NCBI GenBank assembly: GCA_038131955.1
Contig: JAYPQK010000012.1
Coordinates: 145,808-209,807, forward strand
DNA length: 64,000 nt
Direction: 5' to 3'
Source: SHAN690 sp038131955
GTDB taxonomy: Bacteria > Bacteroidota > Bacteroidia > Flavobacteriales_G > Salibacteraceae
Below, one piece after another: positions 34,763 through 43,321 of the stretch (position 1 is its first letter; the number at the start of each line of letters is the position of its first letter). Position numbers and translations under genes: made by a program. A model generated the notes under the pieces. It was not told the DNA's origin. It saw only the letters and a list, made by a program, of their open reading frames with translations, and did no database searches.

Positions 34763-35602
34763 CTAGTACTGTTCCTTCTCGTTCGGGAAGTCTTTGAGCT
34801 TCACGTCCGTGATGTAATTGGAGATCGCATCTACAATGACATCGTGGAGGTCGGCATACCTGCGGAGAAAGCGAGGAGAGAATTCCTTGTTGATGCCAAG
34901 CATGTCGTGCAAGACTAGAACTTGACCATCGACTTCATTTCCCGCACCGATGCCGATGACAGGTATAGAAACTGCTCGTGCCACTTCACCCGCCAACTTG
35001 GCCGGGATTTTTTCTAGCACAATACCGAATACTCCCGTTTCTTCCAAGATCTTAGCGTCTTCGATCAATCGCTTTCTTTCTTCTTCCTCACGTGCTCTTA
35101 CCGCATAGGTGCCGAATTTGTAGATCGATTGAGGCGTCAATCCCAAGTGACCCATGACCGGAATTCCGGCGGTAAGGATACGGTCGATCGACTCCTTGAT
35201 CTCTCGTCCACCTTCCAACTTCACCGCATGCGCTCCGGATTCTTTCATGATTCGAATGGAAGAGGTGAGGGCCTCCTTAGAGTTTCCTTGATAGCTACCG
35301 AAGGGTAGGTCAACAACCACGAGCGAACGCTGAGTTGCCCTGATGACCGAGCTGGCGTGGTAGATCATTTGGTCCAAGGTGATCGGCAGCGTGGTTTCGT
35401 GTCCGGCCATGACGTTACTGGCCGAGTCGCCTACCAAGATCACATCGATCCCAGCGAGGTCAACTAGACGAGCAAGACTGAAGTCGTAGGCGGTGAGCAT
35501 ACTGATCTTTTCACCATTCTGCTTCATTTGCTGAAGCACGTTGGTGGTGATCTTTTTGTGCGAGCTGCCGATGGGGGAGAGTTGTTCGTCTATATGACTC
35601 AT
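34763..35602 (-). CDS. panB: 3-methyl-2-oxobutanoate hydroxymethyltransferase
   Basis: It adds a hydroxymethyl group from 5,10-methylene-THF to alpha-ketoisovalerate, the first committed step of pantothenate and CoA synthesis. The 279-residue protein has KISMLTAYDFSLARLVD, LVGDSASNVMAGHETTLP with metal-binding Asp, VVVDLPFGSYQ, AVKLEGG, GHLGLTPQS and VIGIGAGNEVDGQVLVLHDM, all standard. The ATG at 35602 (MSHIDEQLSPIG) gives an N-terminal extension of about 20 residues, common in this phylum. Confidence 0.96.
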   Translation of the reverse strand: MSHIDEQLSPIGSSHKKITTNVLQQMKQNGEKISMLTAYDFSLARLVDLAGIDVILVGDSASNVMAGHETTLPITLDQMIYHASSVIRATQRSLVVVDLPFGSYQGNSKEALTSSIRIMKESGAHAVKLEGGREIKESIDRILTAGIPVMGHLGLTPQSIYKFGTYAVRAREEEERKRLIEDAKILEETGVFGIVLEKIPAKLAGEVARAVSIPVIGIGAGNEVDGQVLVLHDMLGINKEFSPRFLRRYADLHDVIVDAISNYITDVKLKDFPNEKEQY

Positions 35603-35672
35603 AATGTTTTACCGTTGGTGGACTAAATCCGACCGAAAATCAATTTGGTCCTCATCAAGTAATTAAGGAATG

Positions 35673-35680
35673 TATTTTTG
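35673..35680 (+). promoter_or_regulatory. -7 box (TATTTTTG) of the lipoprotein gene
   Basis: An exact TAnnTTTG match 31 bases before the ATG at 35712. The nearest -33-like TTTG (35644-35647) is 25 bases upstream, slightly too far. Confidence 0.5.
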
Positions 35681-35711
35681 GCCCTTTGTTACGCAAACGT
35701 AAAGGATTTTT

Positions 35712-36905
35712 ATGGTAAGGTTTAGGTTCATTTCGCTACTCTTTCTCGTGTTGACCATCGTTTCCATCGCAGGATGCGAAACAGAGATCGACATCCTCGC
35801 TCCAAAGAGAGACATCACCGTGGTATACGGGATCCTAGAACCAAACAAAACCAAGCATTACTTCAGGATCAATCGCTCGTTCAGAGGAGAACAGGCTGCC
35901 GATTCTCTAGCGGGTGAGGCAGGTATAACTGAATACAGTGACGAAGAAATGGAAGCCTTTATAGTTGAACTTAACCCTGCGATTTCTGATAGTTCTTCAG
36001 CCATCACCCGAACGTGGAAGCTCAACTCTGAGTATGTCAAGTCTAAGGACGCCGGAATCTTTTTTAGCGACAGTAATAAGGTTTATTTCTTCGAAGCCAC
36101 GCTCGATGTAACGAAGCACTATCGTTTGGTTTGTCAATTCAACCTACCGGATGAGGAGTCCAAGAAAAAGGTCGTTGCCGAAACTTCGATCATCGGAAAC
36201 CAAGCTACTTCAGGTGAAGGAATAGAGCAGGTGTCACTGTTGTCTCCACGATTGGTTGGAAGTAGCACCAACGAAGGGGATCGCGCCGAAGTAGACTTTA
36301 TCGCCAACGGTGACTATCGACAATCTCAGATCGTTCGTTGGTCAGGAGTGAGTGGTGGAGTTTCCTATACCTCATATTATCGTTTCTATTATACCGAGGT
36401 CGACAAGAACACGGATGAGCGAACCAGAGACAGCATACTCTTTACCATTGGAACCAAGCGATTCAATCCGAATTACACTGGAACGGTAGAGTATACGATC
36501 AATCCTTCTGAATTCTACACTACGATCGCTCAAAACATAGATGATTATGACTTCGACAATGCGGACTTCGATCGCATTGCGAGTGATACGTTGCAGTATT
36601 TCTTGGAGATCGCGGATAATGAATTGGCTACCTATATAGAGGTGAATCAACCGTCAACCGAGATCCTACAGGAGCAGCCTGAGTATACCAATGTCACGAA
36701 CGGCATCGGCATCTTCGCTAGCCGATTGGTTGTGAGTACTCGTGACAAAGAAGCCGAATACAAGAGTGGTCGCGTGTTCAAGAGTGCATCCTTAGAAGAG
36801 CTTCTTTACTCGAATCAGGTCAACTTGGACAAGAGTCTCAACACGAGCACGAAAGGCTTCACGCGTCCGGGTCGTTGCAATGACGACCTCAAGAGCTGTC
36901 GATAA
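35712..36905 (+). CDS. Lipoprotein of unknown function
   Basis: A 397-residue lipoprotein. The leader MVRFRFISLLFLVLTIVSIAGCETEID has lipobox SIAGC. The mature start DILAPKRDITVVYGILEPNK, followed by HYFRINRSFRGE, is a pattern shared by large Bacteroidota lipoproteins with immunoglobulin-like beta folds, resembling the DUF4249 group. The C-terminus ends with a Cys pair (GRCNDDLKSCR). No neighbouring TonB or SusC/SusD gene suggests a substrate. It lies just upstream of dnaK, with palindromic elements between them. Confidence 0.75.
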   Translation: MVRFRFISLLFLVLTIVSIAGCETEIDILAPKRDITVVYGILEPNKTKHYFRINRSFRGEQAADSLAGEAGITEYSDEEMEAFIVELNPAISDSSSAITRTWKLNSEYVKSKDAGIFFSDSNKVYFFEATLDVTKHYRLVCQFNLPDEESKKKVVAETSIIGNQATSGEGIEQVSLLSPRLVGSSTNEGDRAEVDFIANGDYRQSQIVRWSGVSGGVSYTSYYRFYYTEVDKNTDERTRDSILFTIGTKRFNPNYTGTVEYTINPSEFYTTIAQNIDDYDFDNADFDRIASDTLQYFLEIADNELATYIEVNQPSTEILQEQPEYTNVTNGIGIFASRLVVSTRDKEAEYKSGRVFKSASLEELLYSNQVNLDKSLNTSTKGFTRPGRCNDDLKSCR

Positions 36906-36930
36906 TGACATGATGTCACACAATGTGACA
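36906..36930. promoter_or_regulatory. Overlapping inverted repeats upstream of dnaK
   Basis: The sequence contains TGACA-TGA-TGTCA (36906-36918) overlapping TGTCACA-CAA-TGTGACA (36914-36930), so three half-sites alternate in orientation. They lie about 115-140 bases before the dnaK start and just after the stop of the lipoprotein gene. They look like operator sites for a dimeric regulator, possibly of the heat-shock response, but differ from CIRCE (TTAGCACTC-N9-GAGTGCTAA). Confidence 0.5.
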
Positions 36931-37045
36931 GTTTCCTTCCCTCGTATTTGACGGAATACTGACATTCCTGCATCCTTTCCTTTGATTTTGGTGGTGGCAC
37001 ATGGTTTGACTTACCGGAATCAACAAAAAGAAAATTCAACACAGG

Positions 37046-38950
37046 ATGGGAAAAATCATAGGAATTGACTTAGGAACCACGAATAGTTGTGTTGCCGTAA
37101 TGGAAGGCAGCGAGCCAGTAGTGATCCCTAATAGCGAAGGAAAAAGAACGACTCCTTCCGTGATCGGATTTACGGACGGAGGAGAAAGAAAGATCGGTGA
37201 CCCGGCCAAGCGTCAGGCGATCACCAACCCAGAGAAGACGATCTTCAGTATCAAGCGCTTCATGGGTTCTAGCTACGATGAGGTTTCAAAAGAGATCAGT
37301 CGAGTCCCTTATAAAGTAGAAAAGGGCGACAACAACACACCACGCGTTCGCATTGACGATCGTTTGTATACACCACAAGAATTGTCAGCGATGGTTCTTC
37401 AGAAGATGAAGAAGACCGCTGAGGATTATCTCGGACAAGAAGTAACAGAAGCGGTTATCACCGTGCCAGCATACTTCAACGACGCTCAGCGTCAAGCAAC
37501 CAAAGAAGCCGGAGAGATTTCAGGTTTGAAGGTTCGCCGTATTATCAACGAGCCTACGGCAGCGTCTTTGGCCTACGGTCTTGATAAGAAGGGCGAGGAC
37601 ATGAAGATCGTGGTCTTCGACTGCGGTGGAGGTACACACGACGTTTCGATCCTCGAATTAGGTGACGGCGTTTTCGAAGTAAAAGCCACCGATGGTGATA
37701 CGCACCTTGGAGGTGACGACTTCGATCAGGCCATCATCGATTGGTTGGTGCAAGAATTCAAGAACGATGAAGGAGCGGACCTGAGCAAGGATCCAATGGC
37801 ACTTCAGCGTTTGAAAGAAGCAGCCGAGAAGGCGAAGATCGAATTGTCTAGTTCTTCTAACACGGAGATCAACTTGCCATACATCATGCCGGTTGATGGT
37901 GTGCCTAAGCACTTGGTTCGCTCATTGAGCCGCTCAAAGTTTGAGCAGTTGACGGATGATCTTATCCAGCGTACGATCGAGCCTTGTAAGAGCGCTCTTA
38001 AGCAGAGTGGATTCAGCGCTAGCGATATCGACCACGTGATCTTGGTGGGAGGTTCAACTCGAATCCCAGCGGTACAGGATGCTGTGAAGAAGTTCTTCGG
38101 CAAGGAGCCAAGCAAAGGAGTGAACCCTGACGAAGTAGTAGCAGTTGGAGCAGCGATCCAAGGCGGAGTATTGAGCGGCGATGTGAAGGATGTCCTTCTT
38201 TTGGATGTGACTCCACTTTCACTCGGTATCGAAACCATGGGAGGAGTTTTCACTCGATTGATCGAGTCCAATACCACGATCCCAACGAAGAAGTCAGAGA
38301 CCTTCTCCACAGCGAGCGATAATCAGCCATCAGTTGAGATCCACGTGCTTCAGGGAGAGCGTCCAATGGCCAAGGATAACCGTACGATCGGACGTTTCCA
38401 CCTCGATGGACTTCCACCAGCACCACGTGGTGTGCCACAGATCGAAGTGACCTTCGACATCGATGCTAACGGTATCTTGAACGTATCGGCTAAGGATAAG
38501 GCCACTAACAAGGAGCAGAGTATCCGTATCGAGGCTTCTTCAGGTTTGAGCCAAGAGGAGATCGAGAAGATGAAGCGCGAGGCGGAAGCCAATGCGGAAG
38601 ATGACAAGAAGGCAAAGGAGACGATTGAGAAGCTCAATAATGCCGACAACATGATCTTCCAAACCGAGAAACAACTGAAGGAGTTTGGCGACAAGCTTCC
38701 TGAAGATAAGAAGCAGCCGATCGAAGAGGCCTTGGCCGAATTGAAGAAGGCGCATGAAGACAAGAACATCGACGCTGTTGACGGTGCCATGGAAAAACTG
38801 AACACAGTATTCCAAGCGGCCTCACAGGAGATGTACCAAGCTTCACAAGAGGCACAGCAGCAAGGCGGTGCTGAACAAGGTGAAGCGAGCGGTACAGCCG
38901 ATGAGGAAGTGACCGACGTCGATTTCGAAGAAGTGAAGGACGTTAAGTAG
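37046..38950 (+). CDS. dnaK: Molecular chaperone DnaK (Hsp70)
   Basis: The 634-residue Hsp70 chaperone. The ATPase domain starts GKIIGIDLGTTNSCVAVMEG and includes EAVITVPAYFNDAQRQATKEAG and IINEPTAASLAYGLD; the substrate-binding domain follows DVLLLDVTPLSLGIETMGG. It ends in an acidic EEVTDVDFEEVKDVK tail. The second phosphate motif reads DCGGGTHDVSI where E. coli has Leu and Phe (DLGGGTFDISI); I cannot tell whether this is common in its relatives. No dnaJ or grpE neighbour is present. Transcription ends at a strong terminator downstream. Confidence 0.98.
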   Translation: MGKIIGIDLGTTNSCVAVMEGSEPVVIPNSEGKRTTPSVIGFTDGGERKIGDPAKRQAITNPEKTIFSIKRFMGSSYDEVSKEISRVPYKVEKGDNNTPRVRIDDRLYTPQELSAMVLQKMKKTAEDYLGQEVTEAVITVPAYFNDAQRQATKEAGEISGLKVRRIINEPTAASLAYGLDKKGEDMKIVVFDCGGGTHDVSILELGDGVFEVKATDGDTHLGGDDFDQAIIDWLVQEFKNDEGADLSKDPMALQRLKEAAEKAKIELSSSSNTEINLPYIMPVDGVPKHLVRSLSRSKFEQLTDDLIQRTIEPCKSALKQSGFSASDIDHVILVGGSTRIPAVQDAVKKFFGKEPSKGVNPDEVVAVGAAIQGGVLSGDVKDVLLLDVTPLSLGIETMGGVFTRLIESNTTIPTKKSETFSTASDNQPSVEIHVLQGERPMAKDNRTIGRFHLDGLPPAPRGVPQIEVTFDIDANGILNVSAKDKATNKEQSIRIEASSGLSQEEIEKMKREAEANAEDDKKAKETIEKLNNADNMIFQTEKQLKEFGDKLPEDKKQPIEEALAELKKAHEDKNIDAVDGAMEKLNTVFQAASQEMYQASQEAQQQGGAEQGEASGTADEEVTDVDFEEVKDVK

Positions 38951-38995
38951 TAGGTTAGGTAGTAGGGATGAGTCGCTCAACGGAGCGCGGCATGG

Positions 38996-39027
38996 AAAGG
39001 GCTGAGCGATCAGCCCTTTCTTTTTTT
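38996..39027 (+). terminator. Intrinsic terminator of dnaK
   Basis: A perfect 10-bp stem AAAGGGCTGA / TCAGCCCTTT (38996-39005 and 39010-39019) with loop GCGA, followed by C and seven T. Confidence 0.93.
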
Positions 39028-39074
39028 GTCCCTGTTCCTGAGCAATTCCCCTTCATCCTTGTTATCCTATTGAG

Positions 39075-39082
39075 TTAATTTG
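39075..39082 (+). promoter_or_regulatory. Probable -7 box (TTAATTTG) of the MMPL transporter gene
   Basis: Seven of eight bases match TAnnTTTG; it lies 14 bases before the ATG at 39097. Confidence 0.45.
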
Positions 39083-39096
39083 CAGCCCTCAGCGGA

Positions 39097-41361
39097 ATGA
39101 ACGAACGAATAGCTAAATGGGTCATTGGCCTCGTGGTGATCATCACCTTGGGAGCCGCTCATCAGATCACGTCTCTGGGCTTTGACTATGAGTTCGAGAA
39201 TTTCTTTCCGTCAGAAGACCCTGACCTGGACTACTATTTCGACTTCAGAGATAAGTTCGCCACAGACGTGGACTTTGTGCTTGTCGCCATTCGAAATGAA
39301 GAAGGCATATTTCAGCAGGACTTCTTAGAATACGCTCAGAACTTTCGCAAGGACCTATTGGCGATGGACGAGATCCAAGGTGTGCGTACTCCATTTGACG
39401 CATCGTCTTTCGCCCTAGGCCCCTTTGGTCCCATTGAGATCCCCTATTTGCACGTAGACGATCCCTCGCTCTATTCTTCAGACAGCGCCAAGATCTACAA
39501 ATATGGCAAGGGAGTGGGAACGCTATTTTCCCAAGACGCAAAGAGCATTGCCTTCATGGTCGAGATCGAGCCGAACTTGTCCAAGCTGGAGACTGACACG
39601 GTTTATTACGAAGCGATGGAAGTGGTCGGGCGGTACGATTTTGACGAACTGCATATGGCGGGTAAGGTCATCGGACAGGCCTATTACATCGAACAGATCA
39701 AGTTTGAGTTTGCCCTCTTCTTCACCATAGCCATCGTACTTGTCGTATTGATCCTGATCATGGTCTATCGAAGCTTCTGGGGAGTCGTTGTGCCTTTGCT
39801 CATCGTCTTGCTTTCGGTGATTTGGCTCTTGGGTCTGATGGGAGTGGTAGGTAAGTCCATCGATATCATGACGGCGTTGTTGCCATTGGTAATCTTTGTG
39901 GTAGGTGTAAGTGACGTGATCCACCTTTTGAGTAGATACTTCGAGGAGATACGCAACGGCCGACAGAAAATGGAGGCGATCACCGTGGCCTATAAACAGG
40001 TGGGTATGGCTACTTTCCTTACCTCATTGACCACTTCCTTGGGCTTTTTGACCTTACTCACCAGTGGAATTGAGCCGGTTCGAGAGCTGGGGATCTACGC
40101 GGCTGCTGGTGTGTTCATTGCCTTCTTGCTTGCGTTCAGTTTGCTGCCCGCCATTCTGACCTTGACGAAGGTTCCGAAGATCGCATACAATGAGCCATCT
40201 AATCTGTTTTGGAACAAGCTCGTGAGGATGATCTTTTTTGTCTCCATGAGAAACCAGTGGAAGATCGTCGCCGCTACTGTGGTGGTGATCGCGGTATCCA
40301 TCTTCGCTATTTCTCGGATTGAGGTCAATAACTACCTCTTGGAAGATGTAGGTGCGGATGATCCCATGCGCTACAGCTTTGAGTATTTCGAAGAGCATTT
40401 TGCTGGAGCTAGACCGTTTGAGCTGGCCGTGGAAGTCAAGGATTCAACCCATACCGTTTTCGATCCGGAAGTAGTGCGCGAACTCGCCTTGGTCGAACGT
40501 TATCTATCCGATTCCTTCCAGGTGGGCTTCATTATATCACCGCTGTCGATCGTTAAAACTGCGCACCAGGCCTTGCAAGGCGGACAAGACGGAGAATACC
40601 GACTTCCTGATAACGACGAGGAGCTTCGTAAATCGCTTCGCTTGGTCAACTCCTTCCGAAAGCGTCCTGAATTCGATGCCTTGGTAACGAGGGATGGTAA
40701 AGAGGCTCGGGTAACGGGAAAGACCAGTGATATTGGAGGAAAAGAAGCGACTAGACGGACTCGGGCCTTGATGGCCTATTTTGAAGAAAAGGTTCCGCTC
40801 GAAACGATCGACTTAAAGGTCACCGGAATGGCTGCGTTGATAGACAAGAACAACGAAACGCTATCGGTCAATATGATGACGGGATTGTTCTTTGCCTTGG
40901 GTGTGGTTGCCTTGATCATGGGATTGCTGTTTCGCTCGGTGGTCATGGCGCTGGTTACTCTGATTCCCAATATCCTGCCCTTGATCATTATTGGAGCGGT
41001 CATGGGATTGACGGGAATTGACCTGAAGGTCTCAACATCGATCATCTTCGGCATCGCCTTCGGTATTGCCGTGGACGATTCCATTCATTACCTCAGCAAG
41101 TATCGCTTAGAGATAGGGAAGGGGAGATCACACGTATGGGCACTTCGCAGAACGAGTATTTCCACAGGTAAGGCGATTATCCTGACCAGTTTGATCCTGT
41201 GCGCTGGCTTTTTCACCTTGATCTCTTCTGACTTTACCAGCACGTTTTACGTGGGTCTGTTAATCAGCCTTACGTTGGGAGTTGCGGTTGTGGCTGACCT
41301 GTTTGTTCTGCCGGTGTTGATCAATCAGGTTCAGAAGAGGACTAAGAAGCCGAGGCGCTAG
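39097..41361 (+). CDS. MMPL/RND-family exporter
   Basis: A 754-residue inner-membrane protein of the RND superfamily with twelve predicted membrane segments in two halves, each preceded by a large periplasmic loop (about 30-200 and 415-580). Conserved elements include LLPLVIFVVGVSDVIHLLSRY in helix 4 of the first half, and IIFGIAFGIAVDDSIHYLSKY in the second half, both with the proton-relay Asp residues. Such proteins move lipids, hopanoids or drugs. It is not a tripartite AcrB-type pump judging by length and lack of a neighbouring adaptor or TolC gene. Substrate unknown. Confidence 0.9.
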   Translation: MNERIAKWVIGLVVIITLGAAHQITSLGFDYEFENFFPSEDPDLDYYFDFRDKFATDVDFVLVAIRNEEGIFQQDFLEYAQNFRKDLLAMDEIQGVRTPFDASSFALGPFGPIEIPYLHVDDPSLYSSDSAKIYKYGKGVGTLFSQDAKSIAFMVEIEPNLSKLETDTVYYEAMEVVGRYDFDELHMAGKVIGQAYYIEQIKFEFALFFTIAIVLVVLILIMVYRSFWGVVVPLLIVLLSVIWLLGLMGVVGKSIDIMTALLPLVIFVVGVSDVIHLLSRYFEEIRNGRQKMEAITVAYKQVGMATFLTSLTTSLGFLTLLTSGIEPVRELGIYAAAGVFIAFLLAFSLLPAILTLTKVPKIAYNEPSNLFWNKLVRMIFFVSMRNQWKIVAATVVVIAVSIFAISRIEVNNYLLEDVGADDPMRYSFEYFEEHFAGARPFELAVEVKDSTHTVFDPEVVRELALVERYLSDSFQVGFIISPLSIVKTAHQALQGGQDGEYRLPDNDEELRKSLRLVNSFRKRPEFDALVTRDGKEARVTGKTSDIGGKEATRRTRALMAYFEEKVPLETIDLKVTGMAALIDKNNETLSVNMMTGLFFALGVVALIMGLLFRSVVMALVTLIPNILPLIIIGAVMGLTGIDLKVSTSIIFGIAFGIAVDDSIHYLSKYRLEIGKGRSHVWALRRTSISTGKAIILTSLILCAGFFTLISSDFTSTFYVGLLISLTLGVAVVADLFVLPVLINQVQKRTKKPRR

Positions 41362-41442
41362 ACCGTCAAGACTCCGATTGACAGTGAGTTCCACTAGCTT
41401 TGTAATAGAGCCTTGTGGAAAAACCCAATGTGCGGTAGGTGA

Positions 41443-41471
41443 TTGCGGTTTTCAAAATTGTCTTACATTTC
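41443..41471 (+). promoter_or_regulatory. Promoter of the TRL-like lipoprotein cluster
   Basis: -33 TTG (41443-41445), an 18-base spacer and -7 TACATTTC (41464-41471, seven of eight). The first ATG is 28 bases downstream. Confidence 0.6.
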
Positions 41472-41499
41472 GGCCACAATAAACCTTAAAAATCGTATT

Positions 41500-41742
41500 A
41501 TGAACAAAAGACTATTGTTGGCTTTTGGGCTCGTAGGGGTTTTCGGACTCTCTTCCTGCGGATCCATTGCAGTCGCGGTCACAGACAATCCGGTAGGTGC
41601 CAAAGAGGGTAAGATTTCCGGACAGAAGAATGCTACGATCGGCAATGCTGCGAAGAACGGTGGGATCACTGAGATCGGAACCGTGAAGTATCAATACTCT
41701 GGCCTGATCCCTAAACTAACCATTATCGTTACGGGTAACTAA
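41500..41742 (+). CDS. TRL-like lipoprotein, paralogue 1
   Basis: An 80-residue lipoprotein: leader MNKRLLLAFGLVGVFGLSSCGS with lipobox LSSC. The mature part has the TRL-domain pattern VTDNPVGAKEGKISGQ ... AAKNGGITEIGTVKYQYSG and ends IIVTGN. It is the first of three tandem paralogues on one transcript, spaced 10 and 15 bases apart. Function of the family is unknown. The ATG at 41500 begins the leader; the frame runs upstream to a TTG at 41443 inside the promoter. Confidence 0.82.
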   Translation: MNKRLLLAFGLVGVFGLSSCGSIAVAVTDNPVGAKEGKISGQKNATIGNAAKNGGITEIGTVKYQYSGLIPKLTIIVTGN

Positions 41743-41752
41743 ATTGAGAACT

Positions 41753-42085
41753 ATGAAACTTTTGAAAAACATTTTCGCTGGCCTTGCTTTGGTCTCTTTC
41801 ATGGCCTCTTGCTCTACCACCATGCCTTTGACCGTGACCAACAACTCGATCGGAACCAAAGTGGGAGTAGCTAAGAACAACTGCTTGAGCTATGCTCCAA
41901 TTTCATTCAACAGCGCCATGGGCGATTTTTACCCAGCTAGTGGTGGATTCTGCTTCAATGATAAGCGCTACAGCCTTGCTGATGCAGCGAAGGATGGAGG
42001 CATCTCTAGAATCGCTACTGTGGATTTGAAAATGACCAACATGATCCTGTTCTACAAGTATGAACTAATCGTAACGGGTGAATAA
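41753..42085 (+). CDS. TRL-like lipoprotein, paralogue 2
   Basis: A 110-residue lipoprotein; leader MKLLKNIFAGLALVSFMASCST with lipobox MASC. The repeated family elements are VTNNSIGTKVGVAKN, AAKDGGISRIATVDLKMTN and the ending VTGE. It differs from its neighbours by a middle insert of about 30 residues with two Cys (CLSYAPIS, GGFCFNDKRY), possibly a disulfide-closed loop. ATG 41753 was preferred to a TTG at 41744. Confidence 0.82.
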   Translation: MKLLKNIFAGLALVSFMASCSTTMPLTVTNNSIGTKVGVAKNNCLSYAPISFNSAMGDFYPASGGFCFNDKRYSLADAAKDGGISRIATVDLKMTNMILFYKYELIVTGE

Positions 42086-42100
42086 CCTTCAAAATCTTTT

Positions 42101-42394
42101 ATGATGAAATTGAAAAACTTACTTAACATTCTACTCATCGCAGCGATGGGTTATATCGTTACCAGCTGTGCATTTAGCCAGCCTGTTGCGGTTACGAACA
42201 ACAAGTCAGTCAAGGAAGGTACCGTTAGCCAGAGCATTTGGTTAGGGTTTATCCGTCCTATGGACTTCGATCTAAGTGTCAAGACAGCTGCCGAGAACGG
42301 TGGTATCAAGAAAGTCGCTACTGTTGACTTCTTGGTGGAGCAGAAGCTTTTTGGTCTTGGATACGTTTATACTACTAAGGTTACTGGAGAATAA
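42101..42394 (+). CDS. TRL-like lipoprotein, paralogue 3
   Basis: A 97-residue lipoprotein; leader MMKLKNLLNILLIAAMGYIVTSCAF with lipobox VTSC. Shared elements: VTNNKSVKEGTVSQ, AAENGGIKKVATVDFLVEQ and the ending KVTGE. The start could be either of two adjacent ATGs (42101 or 42104). The cluster ends at a strong terminator 20 bases downstream. Confidence 0.82.
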   Translation: MMKLKNLLNILLIAAMGYIVTSCAFSQPVAVTNNKSVKEGTVSQSIWLGFIRPMDFDLSVKTAAENGGIKKVATVDFLVEQKLFGLGYVYTTKVTGE

Positions 42395-42414
42395 CTCTCC
42401 TACCTGAACGCATG

Positions 42415-42440
42415 AAAAGGCCCACTTGTGGGCCTTTTTT
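42415..42440 (+). terminator. Intrinsic terminator of the TRL-like cluster
   Basis: A 10-bp perfect stem AAAAGGCCCA / TGGGCCTTTT (42415-42424 and 42429-42438), loop CTTG, continuing into T. Confidence 0.93.
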
Positions 42441-42496
42441 ATTGCGCCAAACATTACCATCTGAACCTTGAAAAGAGGGATATGCAAGTTCATCGC

Positions 42497-42529
42497 TTGC
42501 TGATAATTCAAGAGCTTGCTCTATCTTTC
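42497..42529 (+). promoter_or_regulatory. Probable promoter of the lipoprotein gene at 42552
   Basis: -33 TTG (42497-42499), a 22-base spacer and -7 TATCTTTC (42522-42529, seven of eight to TAnnTTTG), 22 bases before the ATG. Confidence 0.5.
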
Positions 42530-42551
42530 CCATGTTCAACAAAACCATGCT

Positions 42552-43283
42552 ATGAATTCAGGAATCTTTAGAACTGCTTTCTTATGGATGACGATGGTAT
42601 TCGTCATTCTCCTAAGCTCATGTAGTACCCAATCAGATGTTCTTTCCAATCATGTTTTTCAAAAGCGTAAGCATCGACCTGGTTATCATGTCAACTTAGG
42701 ACACTCAAAGAAATCTCATACACAGGACACGAAGCGGTTAGACACGCAATCAAAGCAAGAGCGTACGCTGGTACAGGCCGACGCTAAGCCGCCGCTGCAT
42801 AAGCGTCTTGCCGACAAGATTGCTCTCCGTCCGATGAAGCTTTTCAGTGATTCTTGGCGAAGTTCTTTTGCTGAGGTAAGGGCGCTACACAAGGAAAAGA
42901 AGGATAGGGTAATGGACTTGTTACCAGTCGATCATGGCGAGATAACAACATTGGACGAGCCCGAAACAGGTACTGAAGAAGATCCTGAAGAAATGAGGCA
43001 GAAAGGAACTATCTCTCTGGTTGCGGGGATACTGGCTTGGTTTCTATCGGGACTGGCAATTATTACCAATTTGATCATACCTCCTGTTGGTCTTGTATTC
43101 TCTGGGCTGGCTCTGGTTGCGGCAATCTTAGCTGTGGTGTTTGGTGGAATGTCCAAGAGGGATAATGATATGGGGTTGGTCGGGTTTGTTCTCGGCTTGA
43201 TATACCTTATCCTTGTAGCCATCGCCTTACTGATCGTTATATTGATTATCGTGTTCATCATCCTCGCTTTAGCCTCTTGGTAA
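42552..43283 (+). CDS. Lipoprotein-leader protein with C-terminal membrane segments, function unknown
   Basis: A 243-residue protein. It starts with a hydrophobic leader ending in a lipobox (FVILLSSCSTQ), then the basic element FQKRKHRPGYHVNLGHSK that recurs at the N-terminus of many Bacteroidota membrane proteins. A long polar, charged middle follows, and the last ~95 residues contain three hydrophobic segments (ISLVAGILAWFLSGLAI, LVFSGLALVAAILAVVFG, LVGFVLGLIYLILVAIAL), a DUF4190-like arrangement. ATG 42552 was chosen because it begins the leader; an in-frame ATG at 42516 is upstream. No function known. Confidence 0.72.
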   Translation: MNSGIFRTAFLWMTMVFVILLSSCSTQSDVLSNHVFQKRKHRPGYHVNLGHSKKSHTQDTKRLDTQSKQERTLVQADAKPPLHKRLADKIALRPMKLFSDSWRSSFAEVRALHKEKKDRVMDLLPVDHGEITTLDEPETGTEEDPEEMRQKGTISLVAGILAWFLSGLAIITNLIIPPVGLVFSGLALVAAILAVVFGGMSKRDNDMGLVGFVLGLIYLILVAIALLIVILIIVFIILALASW

Positions 43284-43321
43284 TGTGACGAATCAAGTAT
43301 GAATGAATCGTAGTTAGAAAC

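Noticed and set aside
36914..36930. Crp-family binding site before dnaK
   Set aside because: The half-sites are in the reverse order (TCACA then TGTGA, three bases apart) compared with TGTGA-N6-TCACA.
37619..37651. Unusual ATP-site motif DCGGGTHDVSI in DnaK as a sign of specialised function
   Set aside because: The glycines and Asp are intact and the rest is a standard DnaK; the changes may be a lineage feature.
37804..38310. Antisense open frame of 168 codons within dnaK
   Set aside because: Mirror of highly conserved dnaK codons; no start signal or homology pattern.
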